Origin: an uncultured Bacteroidales bacterium
GTDB lineage: Bacteria; Bacteroidota; Bacteroidia; Bacteroidales; F082
Assembly (NCBI GenBank): GCA_905234645.1
Contig: CAJOIS010000013.1
Location: 1 to 64,000, forward strand
DNA length: 64,000 bases
Direction of reading: 5' to 3'
Shown here: one piece after another, positions 1 through 8,238 of the stretch
How positions within the stretch are numbered: position 1 is the stretch's first letter
Layout: each line of letters opens with the position of its first letter
Position numbers and translations under genes: made by a program
The notes under the pieces: model-generated
The model's input: the letters and a program-made list of their open reading frames with translations, nothing else
Databases searched by the model: none
Told to the model about the DNA's origin: nothing

Positions 1-83
<83 letters not shown>

Positions 84-94
84 CCACAACGGAG

Positions 95-125
95 ACCCTC
101 CCAGAGAATTCTGGGAGGGTTTTCT
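95..125 (+). terminator. rRNA operon intrinsic terminator
   Basis: An 11-bp perfect stem (ACCCTCCCAGA pairing with TCTGGGAGGGT) with a GAAT loop is followed by TTTTCTGTTTT. It lies 12 bases after the 5S rRNA and ends the rRNA transcript. Confidence 0.92.
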
Positions 126-165
126 GTTTTTAGACAATGTCATTATTATCTATCTTTCTTTTTGC

Positions 166-173
166 TATCTTTG
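166..173 (+). promoter_or_regulatory. Bacteroidota -7 element for cdsA-psd
   Basis: TATCTTTG matches TAnnTTTG, the -7 consensus of the Bacteroidota primary sigma factor. Transcription would start near 180 and leave a leader of about 12 bases before the ATG at 192. This rules out a TTG at 162 as the start of cdsA. Confidence 0.7.
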
Positions 174-191
174 CATCTCATTTGGAATGCC

Positions 192-1004
192 ATGAAAGAA
201 CTACTAATCCGTTCGGCTTCTGGCTTGGTATTGGTCGGTGTGTTGCTGGGCTGCGTCTTCGCATCGCCTTGGGCATACGAGGCCTTGCTGCTGTTCATCG
301 TCGCTGTCGGCACATTCGAGATGTCAAGGCTCATGCAGATGGATTCACCTGTTGGTATTTGCATCGGTGAGGCATTCTCTTTAAGCACTTTTGCTTTGGC
401 TGCATTGGTGGCTCTACAGGTCATCGGTAATCGTTGGCTACTGCTGGAGTTGCCTCTGCTCATGGTACCTTTTCTATATGCCTTATTCTCAGTCAAACAC
501 GCCGCTAAGCCCATATTTACCTATCTTTATTCTTCTCTCCTTTTCCTGAGCCTGCCGTCTTCCTTGATGCTTTTCATGTATCGTATCGATTTGTTCGGTG
601 GCCTTGCTGGTCCTGGATTGATTATCCTTGTGTTCTGCCTTTTGTGGGTGAACGACATTTTTGCCTATTTGACAGGAAGATTGTTAGGTAAGCACAAACT
701 GTTTTCAAGGATTTCTCCTGGGAAGACAATTGAAGGTAGCATTGGAGGTTTGGTGTTCACTATAATCGCCATGGTTGTCTTTGTCCATTTCGCCCATTGG
801 CTCCCGATTGTCGATGCCATTGGCATGGCAGCCATTGCTGTGGTTTTTGGTACCTTGGGCGACCTTTGCGAGTCGATGCTGAAGCGTCAGGCGGGCGTGA
901 AGGATTCCGGCAAACTGATTCCTGGCCACGGTGGCATTTTGGATCGGTTTGACTCTGTGATGTTCAGTATGCCGTTTATTTTCGTTTATTTGTTGCTGCT
1001 ATGA
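192..1004 (+). CDS. cdsA: phosphatidate cytidylyltransferase (CDP-diglyceride synthase)
   Basis: CdsA makes CDP-diacylglycerol from phosphatidic acid and CTP in the inner membrane, the branch point for all phospholipids. The 270-aa protein is almost entirely hydrophobic, with about eight membrane segments. It carries the family signature near its C-terminus: a GDLCESMLKRQAGVKDSG segment followed by PGHGGILDRFDS, the metal and CTP site. The ATG at 192 is chosen because it gives the usual MKxLLxR N-terminus and follows a -7 element. The stop overlaps the start of psd by four bases (ATGA), so the two genes are translationally coupled and form a phosphatidylethanolamine pathway operon. Family assignment is secure. 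Confidence 0.96.
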   Translation: MKELLIRSASGLVLVGVLLGCVFASPWAYEALLLFIVAVGTFEMSRLMQMDSPVGICIGEAFSLSTFALAALVALQVIGNRWLLLELPLLMVPFLYALFSVKHAAKPIFTYLYSSLLFLSLPSSLMLFMYRIDLFGGLAGPGLIILVFCLLWVNDIFAYLTGRLLGKHKLFSRISPGKTIEGSIGGLVFTIIAMVVFVHFAHWLPIVDAIGMAAIAVVFGTLGDLCESMLKRQAGVKDSGKLIPGHGGILDRFDSVMFSMPFIFVYLLLL

Positions 1005-1675
1005 AGATACACAAAAGGTTACACGAAGAAGGGACAAGAGCAATTTTTATTACTCTTGCTATTGTTGTGGCGATGGTCGCCCTTGTCAACTGGCTATGGC
1101 CTTCGCAAACCGTCTGGCATTATCTTTTGTATGCATTTCTTCTTGCGGTGCTTGTTCTGACCATTCGCTTCTTCCGTGTCCCGATATGGCGCAAGACGGC
1201 CCTTGAGGAGAATGCGGTTTTGGCTCCTGCCGATGGGGTAATCGCAGCCAATGAAGAGGTGATGGAGAACGAGTATTTCCACGACAAACGACGTCAGATC
1301 TCCATCTTCATGTCGATTTATGATGTGCACATCAATTTCTTCCCCTTCGATGGCACGGTGACCTATTACAAGTATCATCCTGGAAAGTTCCTTTTGGCAT
1401 TCAAGCCCAAGTCATCCACCGACAATGAGCACAATACCATTATCCTTAAAGACAAGAAAGGCCGTGAAATTCTCGTACGTCAGATTGCGGGTTTTGTTGC
1501 ACGTCGCATCATCTGTGACCTTGAACCCGGTGATGAAGCAGTCGCAGGCGAGGAACTGGGCATGATCCGTTTCGGCTCACGTGTCGATGTTTTCCTGCCC
1601 TTGGATGCTGATGTCAAGGTTAAGATGGATAATAGAACGATTGGAAAAGAAACAGTCTTGGCGATGCTGAAATAG
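1001..1675 (+). CDS. psd: phosphatidylserine decarboxylase
   Basis: This enzyme converts phosphatidylserine to phosphatidylethanolamine at the membrane. At 224 aa it is the short archaeal/Bacteroidota type of Psd. It has an N-terminal hydrophobic hairpin (residues ~15-55) and the motifs APADG, FMSIYDVHINFFP and, near the end, FGSRVDVFLP. The Gly-Ser bond in that last motif is where the proenzyme self-cleaves to form the pyruvoyl cofactor. It overlaps cdsA by four bases. Its stop codon directly abuts the stop of the convergent gene at 1676, with no terminator hairpin between them. Confidence 0.96.
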   Translation: MKIHKRLHEEGTRAIFITLAIVVAMVALVNWLWPSQTVWHYLLYAFLLAVLVLTIRFFRVPIWRKTALEENAVLAPADGVIAANEEVMENEYFHDKRRQISIFMSIYDVHINFFPFDGTVTYYKYHPGKFLLAFKPKSSTDNEHNTIILKDKKGREILVRQIAGFVARRIICDLEPGDEAVAGEELGMIRFGSRVDVFLPLDADVKVKMDNRTIGKETVLAMLK

Positions 1676-2974
1676 TCAAAGAATCTTTTTGATTTCCAAT
1701 AGACTTCTCACTTCGAAGGTTCTTTCCCCTTCCTCTTCTTTCCCGCTGGGATTGAAGAAAATCTGATCTATTCCTGCAGCACGGGCGCCGTTGATGTCGA
1801 CAGCCATTTCGTCGCCAATCACAATGCTTTCTTCTGCTGTGGCGTTGGCTTTTCGTAAGGCGTAGTGGAAAATCTCTGGGTTGGGTTTTTTCACGCCGAC
1901 TTCCTCCGAAACTGTCAAAGTCTCGAAATAAGGCTCTATGCCAGAGCCGCTCAGTTTGGTGTGCTGCACTTCTTGGAAGCCATTGGTAATGAGATGCAAG
2001 TGGTATTTAGGCTTCAGATAGTCCAACAACTCCATTGTCCCTGGAACCAGTCTGACGATACGTGGCGACCAATAGACATAGTCCTCGCTGAGGTGATCGG
2101 CTAGGTCGGTGTCGTGGATGCCGTAATGTTCCAAAGGTAGAACAAAACGGGTACGATTCAGATTATCTTTGGTGATTTTGTCCTCACGGTAGAGTTCCCA
2201 AAGACGCTCATTCAACGGGTGGTAAACCTCGTGGAATTCGTGTGCGCTGGGGATGCCTAGGCTTTTCAAGTCGTATTGCTCATAGATGCGCTCAAAGGCC
2301 ACTTCGGCGGCAGCGTCGAAGTCCCACAGTGTGCGGTCGAGGTCGAAGAAAATGTGCTTGTATTTTAATTCGGAATGCTGAATTCGGGATTCGGAATGGG
2401 GGCGAAGCCCAGCATCGCTTTGCGCCATTCTGCATTCCTCATTCCACATTCCGCATTTTCTTAGCATTTGTCTTTGCCACTCAAAGAGAGCCACCGCTGC
2501 GGCATGGCTGACATTGAGCGATCGGGTAGGACCTGGTACGGGGATGTAAACCACCATATCGCATTGGTCTAGCAATTCGTCGCTGAGGCCGTTGCGTTCG
2601 CTGCCAACGATGAATGCCACGTCTTCGGGAAGTGGCGTGTCGTAGATGCAGGTGGCGTTGTCGGAAGTCTCAATGGCGACGATGGCCTTGCCTTTTGGAA
2701 CAATTTTATGCAGGTCGGTTTCCACGCTGAAATACCAACGGATGTTGTCGCGGCTGGAGGCGGCAGCACGGCGTACCTTGCCGAGGCGATGCTCGTCTTC
2801 CTTGCCCAAGAAACAGACCTCTAAGGCTCCAATGTTGTCGGCCAAGCGTATCATTGCCCCGATGTTGTCGGGCGTCATCAGGTGGTCGGCGATGACCATT
2901 GGATGAGGAACACGCTCAAAGAGCTGTTCAGGATTGAGTCCGGCGAACAAATCGTTGGATTTCAGATAGGTCAT
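1676..2974 (-). CDS. fusion: TrmH-family RNA 2'-O-methyltransferase + YjjG-like HAD phosphatase
   Basis: The 432-aa protein has two domains normally encoded separately. Residues 1-172 are a SPOUT (SpoU/TrmH) RNA ribose methyltransferase, with motif 1 NIGAMIRLADNIGA, motif 2 FIVGSERNGL and motif 3 IPVPGPTRSLNVSHAAAVAL. Residues 204-432 are a HAD hydrolase of the YjjG/noncanonical nucleotidase type, with nucleophile motif DLDRT (D211, D213), LITNG, KKPNPEIF and IGDEMAVDINGA. The linker (173-203) is encoded entirely by a palindromic heptamer repeat (2367-2458). The codon where the HAD start ATG would be expected is TTA (Leu203), followed by KYKHIFFDLD. So the repeat appears to have removed both the stop of the first gene and the start of the second. 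The ATG at 2974 is preferred to a TTG nine bases upstream. The gene lies 25 bases after ftsZ, probably in the same transcript. RNA substrate and phosphatase substrate are unknown. Confidence 0.88.
   Translation of the reverse strand: MTYLKSNDLFAGLNPEQLFERVPHPMVIADHLMTPDNIGAMIRLADNIGALEVCFLGKEDEHRLGKVRRAAASSRDNIRWYFSVETDLHKIVPKGKAIVAIETSDNATCIYDTPLPEDVAFIVGSERNGLSDELLDQCDMVVYIPVPGPTRSLNVSHAAAVALFEWQRQMLRKCGMWNEECRMAQSDAGLRPHSESRIQHSELKYKHIFFDLDRTLWDFDAAAEVAFERIYEQYDLKSLGIPSAHEFHEVYHPLNERLWELYREDKITKDNLNRTRFVLPLEHYGIHDTDLADHLSEDYVYWSPRIVRLVPGTMELLDYLKPKYHLHLITNGFQEVQHTKLSGSGIEPYFETLTVSEEVGVKKPNPEIFHYALRKANATAEESIVIGDEMAVDINGARAAGIDQIFFNPSGKEEEGERTFEVRSLLEIKKIL
2367..2458. repeat. heptamer-built palindrome inside a coding region
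   Basis: The left arm is a run of degenerate heptamers of the type ATTCGGA or ATGCTGA; the right arm is the inverse run of CATTCCN units. The apex is a GC-rich inner stem (GGCGAAGC with GCTTTGCGCC). The arms pair imperfectly over about 35 bases. It is read through in frame as the linker of the methyltransferase/HAD fusion. Its architecture matches the elements at 26529-26629 and 60302-60416, although the sequences differ. Confidence 0.8.
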
Positions 2975-2999
2975 GGCCAACAAGTCGTTTTACTGCTTG

Positions 3000-4757
3000 T
3001 CAATCTACATTGCCATGCAGGTAGGAGTTCTCGCCGCTGATGCCGTTTTTGGAAGTCGAATAGTTCGACAGATCGTTGTCGTCGGAATGGTTGATGTCGA
3101 CGTTGCGACGCAGGTAAGCGGGTTGGTTTTCAAGCTCTTCCAATCCTCTTGCCGTCCTGAAGTTCATGCTCAAGGCGCGCAGACGCTGTTTCTTCAGCTC
3201 TTCTTTCGGATCGGTGGCTTTGGCTTTCTTGGCTTCGATGACGGCTACCTCCTGTTCAGCCTTCGCCTGCACTTCTTCATGGGTGATGATGCGTGAGGTA
3301 ATTTCAAAACCTTCGTCATCGCCATTGGAGCGGAACGGGTTGTCGAAGATCTTGACGACAGGTCGTTCGTCCTCGTATTGTGTCACAGGTTGCGTTTCTT
3401 GGGCAGGTGCCATCGGCGTTGCCTCAACAGTAGGCTCGAAAAGAGGCTCGTCGTCTTCAACGGCAGGTGTTTCTTCAACGGCTTCCGGAACTTCTTCTAT
3501 AACCTCGGGTTCTTCTACAGTTTCTTCCACTGTAAACAAGGAATGAACGGTCTTTTCCTCATGTTTCACTTCGGGTTGCACTTCCTTTTGGTTGATATTC
3601 TCGACCTCATTGGCAGCCACTGAACCTACGGCAGCTCCAGCGGGCGCAATGGGTGCGGCTTTTTCTTCACCTTTCACCTGTCCGCTCAGGTCGTAGACTT
3701 TTTTGGGTTGTGTAGTCGTGGTGGTGGGAGCTTGCTTTTCGTTGATTACCGCGCTATAAGGTTTGGCGTCGTGGTTAAAGCCAGTGGCTATCAAGGTCAC
3801 GCTGAGAGCTTCTCCAAGACTTTCGTCAGTGCCATTACCCCAGATGACGTCGGAGTTGTTACCACAGGCGTTTTGTGCGATTTCGAGGATTTCGTCGACT
3901 TCGTCTAACGAGACCTCGTTGCTGCCCGAGGTAATATACAGAAGGATGTTCTTGGCGCCTTCGATGTTCGAGTCGTTCAACAAGGGCGAGTGGATGGCGT
4001 CCTTGATGGCCTTTTCGGCACGGTTTTCGCCTTCGGCGATACCTGAACCCATGATGGCCTTGCCGCTGTCCTTCATCACCGTCTTTACATCCTCAAAGTC
4101 GACATTGACATAACCTGGTACGGTGATGATTTCGGCGATGCCACGTGCTGCCGTTGCCAACACGTCGTCGGCCTTCTTGAAGGCTTCTGATAGCTTCATG
4201 TTGCCGTATTGGTCGCGGAGCTTGTCGGTGCTGATGAGAATGAGGGTGTCGACGCATTTCTTGAGTTCCTCGATACCCGACATGGCTTGCAATTTACGGC
4301 GGCGACCTTCGCGTTCCATTGGCATGGTGACGATGCCTACGGTGAGGATGCCTTTGTCTTTGGCTAGTTTGGCGACCACGGGAGCCGCACCTGTGCCAGT
4401 GCCGCCACCCATTCCTGCGGTGACGAACAGCATTTTGGTGTCGTCGTCCAAGAGGGCTTCGATTTCGTCACGGCTCATCTCAGCGGCTTCACGGCCGATG
4501 CTGGGGTCGTTGCCGGCGCCGAGTTCGCGCTTGCCGAGATGGACGGTGGTCTTGACATTGCTTTTCATCAGGGCCTGATGGTCGGTGTTGCAAAGGATAA
4601 AGTCTACCCCTTGAATGCCTTCTTCCATCATGTGGTTGACTGCGTTGCCGCCGCCGCCACCCACGCCGACGACTTTGATGTAGTTGGGCTTCTCCGCATC
4701 GACGAGTTTGAACATTTCATTGTTGCTGTTGCTGATATTGGTAAAATCTTCTGCCAT
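3000..4757 (-). CDS. ftsZ: cell division GTPase FtsZ
   Basis: FtsZ is the tubulin-like GTPase that polymerises into the Z ring at midcell. The GTPase core is complete: GVGGGGGNAVNHM (residues 31-43), the tubulin signature GGGTGTGAAPV (117-127), and T7-loop and C-domain sequences to about residue 330. At 585 aa it is far longer than the typical 380-450 aa. The extra length is an acidic Glu/Pro/Val-rich linker (~330-500) and a basic/Ala/Lys stretch. The tail contains PAYLRRNV and ends NSYLHGNVD, which I recall as typical of Bacteroidota FtsZ. It lies 19 bases downstream of ftsA in the dcw operon. Confidence 0.98.
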   Translation of the reverse strand: MAEDFTNISNSNNEMFKLVDAEKPNYIKVVGVGGGGGNAVNHMMEEGIQGVDFILCNTDHQALMKSNVKTTVHLGKRELGAGNDPSIGREAAEMSRDEIEALLDDDTKMLFVTAGMGGGTGTGAAPVVAKLAKDKGILTVGIVTMPMEREGRRRKLQAMSGIEELKKCVDTLILISTDKLRDQYGNMKLSEAFKKADDVLATAARGIAEIITVPGYVNVDFEDVKTVMKDSGKAIMGSGIAEGENRAEKAIKDAIHSPLLNDSNIEGAKNILLYITSGSNEVSLDEVDEILEIAQNACGNNSDVIWGNGTDESLGEALSVTLIATGFNHDAKPYSAVINEKQAPTTTTTQPKKVYDLSGQVKGEEKAAPIAPAGAAVGSVAANEVENINQKEVQPEVKHEEKTVHSLFTVEETVEEPEVIEEVPEAVEETPAVEDDEPLFEPTVEATPMAPAQETQPVTQYEDERPVVKIFDNPFRSNGDDEGFEITSRIITHEEVQAKAEQEVAVIEAKKAKATDPKEELKKQRLRALSMNFRTARGLEELENQPAYLRRNVDINHSDDNDLSNYSTSKNGISGENSYLHGNVD

Positions 4758-4776
4758 GGTTTTTGGTTTTCAAGGG

Positions 4777-6135
4777 TTAATCAATGTCTTCGGGGTTGAG
4801 GAACTGGGTGAATGTGGCCACGATTTTGGTCAAGTCAATCTTCTTTCTAGGTTTCTTGTCTTTCCCGGTTTTTTCGTCGGATGATTCTTCGGTTTCGGCA
4901 ATGGTAGCCCCATCTTCTGCGTTGACCATCAGTTCGGGACCAGGTTTCTCCTTCGGTTTGGAGGCTTCCAGGAATTCATCGTGTTCCATACGAGCGATGG
5001 TCTCGATGACAAGGCCGATACCAGTGGAGTACATCGGGCTCGACATTTCCTTCATCGTGTTTTTGTTGAGGTGCTCGTTGGGGTAGCCAATACGAACCTC
5101 CAATCCAGTCTTGAATTCGGCTAGTTGTTGGATGTGCTTCATCATGGCGCCGCCGCCAGTGAGCACGATGCCTGCTATGAGTTGGTTTTCCGATTTCGCT
5201 TTCTGGATTTCGTAGTTGACCAGTTCGAAGATTTCCTCTAAACGGGCTTGGATGATATGTGCCAAGTTCTTGAAGGAGATTTCCTTGGGCTCCCTGCCGC
5301 GAATGCCGGGAATGGAGACTACCTCGTCGTCGCGGTTTTCGCTAGCCAGCGCCGAACCGAACTTCACCTTCACCTCTTCGGCGTAATGCTTGATGATGGA
5401 GCATCCCGTGCAGATGTCCTCGGTAATGATATTGCCACCGAACGGGATCACTGCGGTGTGTTGGATTTTCTTGTTCTTGAAGATGGCAATGTCGGTGGTG
5501 CCGCCGCCAATGTCGACGAGGACCACGCCAGCATCCTTTTCCTCTTCGTCAAGTACAGCTTGTGCTGAGGCGATGGGTTCAAGGATCATGTAATCCATCT
5601 CCAATCCAGCGCTTTGGATGCATTTCACGATGTTTTTCGCTGCCGAAGTCTGTCCGATAATGACATGGAAGTTGGCTTCGATTTTATTACCCAGCATGCC
5701 CACGGGGTTGGAGGCCAGCTCACCGTCGACATAGGTGTCCTGACGGATGACGTCGATGATTTCCTCGCCTGGAGTCATGTTGATTTTAAAAGTGTCGTTA
5801 CGCAAACGTTCCAACTCCGCTTCGGTGATTTCGGTTTCATGGTTGTCACGCATCAACACGCCTCGGTGTTGCAGACTTTTGATGTGTTGTCCTGCAATGC
5901 CAACGCTGACGCGGTTGATTTCCACGCCTGACTGGTCTGAGGCTTGTTTGACAGCCGTCTTGATGGCTTCCACGGTGTCGAAGATGTTGGTGACGACGCC
6001 TCTGCGTACACCTGTAGAGACGGTTTTTCCGTAGCCGAGAATCTCAATTTTCCCGTTTTCCGTTTTCTGGCCCACGATGCAGGCCACTTTGGTGGTGCCG
6101 ATGTCTAATCCGACGATGATTTTTCCTTCACTCAT
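4777..6135 (-). CDS. ftsA: cell division protein FtsA
   Basis: FtsA is the actin-like ATPase that tethers FtsZ to the membrane and recruits later division proteins. The 452-aa protein has the SHS2/actin fold motifs: GLDIGTTKVACIVG at the N-terminus (phosphate 1), DIGGGTTDIAIF (phosphate 2, middle) and IVLTGGGAMM (adenosine motif). A charged Lys/Glu-rich linker precedes a C-terminal segment, KIVATFTQFLN, that fits the amphipathic membrane-targeting helix. It is four bases downstream of ftsQ and 19 bases upstream of ftsZ. Confidence 0.97.
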   Translation of the reverse strand: MSEGKIIVGLDIGTTKVACIVGQKTENGKIEILGYGKTVSTGVRRGVVTNIFDTVEAIKTAVKQASDQSGVEINRVSVGIAGQHIKSLQHRGVLMRDNHETEITEAELERLRNDTFKINMTPGEEIIDVIRQDTYVDGELASNPVGMLGNKIEANFHVIIGQTSAAKNIVKCIQSAGLEMDYMILEPIASAQAVLDEEEKDAGVVLVDIGGGTTDIAIFKNKKIQHTAVIPFGGNIITEDICTGCSIIKHYAEEVKVKFGSALASENRDDEVVSIPGIRGREPKEISFKNLAHIIQARLEEIFELVNYEIQKAKSENQLIAGIVLTGGGAMMKHIQQLAEFKTGLEVRIGYPNEHLNKNTMKEMSSPMYSTGIGLVIETIARMEHDEFLEASKPKEKPGPELMVNAEDGATIAETEESSDEKTGKDKKPRKKIDLTKIVATFTQFLNPEDID

Positions 6136-6139
6136 AGCA

Positions 6140-6904
6140 TTATCGTTTTGTGCAGACTATTTGGTTTTTATAATTCAGATTGATGATTTTCATGTTTTGT
6201 GTGTCGGGCCTGTTGATCCTTTGCTTTATGAAAATTTCCAAGCGTTTCAGCTTGTCAGCGGCCAGGCAGGTGTCGCCGACGATGACACGCGCGTCGAGTC
6301 CTTTCACGGTGAGCTCGAACTCGTTTTTGCTGTTGCAATACAGTTGCCCGACGCAGCTCTCAATAAATGGGTTGGCCTTAATGGCTTTGTGCCAATAGAG
6401 CGCGTTCAGGATGTTATGGTCACGTTCGATGGTGTCGCAGAGCGCATAGGTGTTGGCACCGTTTTGAAGGTCGAAGTTGCCACTGGCAATCAACACATAA
6501 GGTGTATAACGCTTGCATGATGGAACCACAATGCCTTCATTGGTGATGTATGCCGATTGGCCGTTTTTGTCGAACAATCTAAACTGTGGCTCGTATTCCT
6601 TGAAACTGACATTCAGGTTGCCGTCGAGGCCGATGTATGCGGCATTGCTTTCAATCCACGGGTTGGCATCGAGGTTCTTTTGGATCTTGACCATGTCGAT
6701 GGTGCCGATTTTGGAGTGGCTGCAGTCCTTTTCTATTTCATGATGCAGTTCGTTTCTCCTCACAAAGCCACTGTCACTGGCGGGAAGCAGGTTGATGGCT
6801 TTCACGGGCGTGTTGAGATAGTTCTCTCTTGCGAAGATGAACAGAACCACCAGCGCGGCGGCCGTGACAACCCACAATACTATGCTCAATATCTTCTTTA
6901 CCAT
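6140..6904 (-). CDS. ftsQ: cell division protein FtsQ/DivIB
   Basis: FtsQ is a bitopic divisome protein that links early and late division proteins in the periplasm. The 254-aa product has one membrane helix (residues ~4-25) and a periplasmic part beginning with a POTRA-like segment (about 35-105: N-x-W-I-E-S, then YEPQFRLFDKNG, YITNEG). Identity rests mainly on this architecture and on its position between murC and ftsA; sequence conservation of FtsQ is low in this phylum. It overlaps murC by seven bases. Confidence 0.9.
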   Translation of the reverse strand: MVKKILSIVLWVVTAAALVVLFIFARENYLNTPVKAINLLPASDSGFVRRNELHHEIEKDCSHSKIGTIDMVKIQKNLDANPWIESNAAYIGLDGNLNVSFKEYEPQFRLFDKNGQSAYITNEGIVVPSCKRYTPYVLIASGNFDLQNGANTYALCDTIERDHNILNALYWHKAIKANPFIESCVGQLYCNSKNEFELTVKGLDARVIVGDTCLAADKLKRLEIFIKQRINRPDTQNMKIINLNYKNQIVCTKR

Positions 6905-8238
6905 GATTTTAACAGTTTTTCGAGAGGTTCAACAAAACGGTCGATGTCACCAGCGCCCATTGTTACTAGGAGTTCCGGTTTTTCGCTGTCAATCAAGCTG
7001 ACGAGTTCGGCTTTTGTGCAGGTTCTCTTATTGTCCAATTCCACTTTGTCCAACAAGGCTTGTGAGGTGATGCCATCGATGGGCAGCTCCCTTGCGGGGT
7101 AGATGTCCAACAGGATGAGCTCGTCGGCCAAAGCCAAAGCGGCGGCGAATTCGTCCATGAAGTCGCGGGTGCGGCTGAAGAGGTGGGGCTGGAAGACCAA
7201 GGTGAGGCGTTTTCCTGGGAAGGAGGCCTTGACAGCTGTCAGGCAGGAGCGGATTTCCTCGGGATGGTGCGCATAGTCGTCTATATAGCAGTGTTTCTCG
7301 TTGTTGACATGGATGTCGAAGCGGCGCTTCACGCCTTTGAAGGTGGCCAAGGCCTCGGCGATGGCATCGGCATCGAGGCCGATTTGACGGGCGGCGATGA
7401 AAGCGGCAGTGGCGTTCAGCACGTTGTGGTCGCCTGCCATGGGCAGACGAACCTCTGTCTCGCGGCCTTCGCCGATGATGATGAAATCGGTGACGCCTTT
7501 TTCCGACCTGATGATTTCGGCACGATAATCATTGCCTTCACCGAAGCCGAAGCGGATGCCATGGTCAGTTTGTACGGCCAAGTTTTCCTTGACGATGACC
7601 TTGTCTTCGGTAAGTTGGGCGAAGTCGTTGAATCCGGCCACCAAATGTTGTCTGTCACCATAAATGTCGAGATGGTCGGCATCGATGGAGTTGATAATGC
7701 TGATGTTGGGGTGGAGGCGCAGGAAGGAGCGGTCAAACTCGTCGGCCTCCACGACCATGATGCTGTCGGTGCCTTGCCCCAGCAGCAAGTTGCTGTTGAA
7801 GTTGTTGGCGATGCCACCAATGAAGGCAGTGGTGTTCTTGCCACAGCAGTGCAGGATGTGTGCCACCATGGCCGTGGTAGTCGTCTTGCCATGCGTACCG
7901 GCGATGGCGATGGTGAAATGCTGCTCCGAGACCTTACCCAATGCCTCGGAGCGTTTCATAATCTTTATATTGTTTTGTCTAAGGGTTTCAAATTCTTTCA
8001 GTTCTTTAGGTACGGCGGGTGTGTACACCACGAAGTCGATGAGGGCAGGCAATAGGCTTGGGTTGTCTTCATAATGGATTGCCATGCCCTCATCTTCCAA
8101 CTGCAGGGTGAGGGGGGAAGGGGTACGGTCGTAGCCGGCCACGGTATAGCCATGGCTGTGGTAGTAGCGGGCCAGGGCGCTCATGCCGATGCCGCCGATA
8201 CCTAGCATATAGATCGTATGTCCTTCACCTTGTCTCAT
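6898..8238 (-). CDS. murC: UDP-N-acetylmuramate--L-alanine ligase
   Basis: MurC adds L-alanine to UDP-MurNAc, the first amino acid of the peptidoglycan stem peptide, using ATP in the cytoplasm. The 446-aa protein has the three Mur-ligase domains: an N-terminal Rossmann segment (MLGIGGIGMSALARYY), the central ATPase with P-loop AGTHGKTTTTAMVAH and EADEFDRSFL, and the C-terminal domain with IDDYAHHPEEI and FQPHLFSRTRDF. All motifs are present and the length is normal. It overlaps murG by four bases and ftsQ by seven. Confidence 0.98.
   Translation of the reverse strand: MRQGEGHTIYMLGIGGIGMSALARYYHSHGYTVAGYDRTPSPLTLQLEDEGMAIHYEDNPSLLPALIDFVVYTPAVPKELKEFETLRQNNIKIMKRSEALGKVSEQHFTIAIAGTHGKTTTTAMVAHILHCCGKNTTAFIGGIANNFNSNLLLGQGTDSIMVVEADEFDRSFLRLHPNISIINSIDADHLDIYGDRQHLVAGFNDFAQLTEDKVIVKENLAVQTDHGIRFGFGEGNDYRAEIIRSEKGVTDFIIIGEGRETEVRLPMAGDHNVLNATAAFIAARQIGLDADAIAEALATFKGVKRRFDIHVNNEKHCYIDDYAHHPEEIRSCLTAVKASFPGKRLTLVFQPHLFSRTRDFMDEFAAALALADELILLDIYPARELPIDGITSQALLDKVELDNKRTCTKAELVSLIDSEKPELLVTMGAGDIDRFVEPLEKLLKSW

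Noticed and set aside
162-191. TTG start for cdsA
   Set aside because: It would lie upstream of the -7 element (166-173); the ATG at 192 is the plausible start.
7183-8055. A 290-codon open frame on the plus strand opposite murC
   Set aside because: It is a shadow of murC, whose motifs are complete; the composition reflects third-position bias and no domain is visible.
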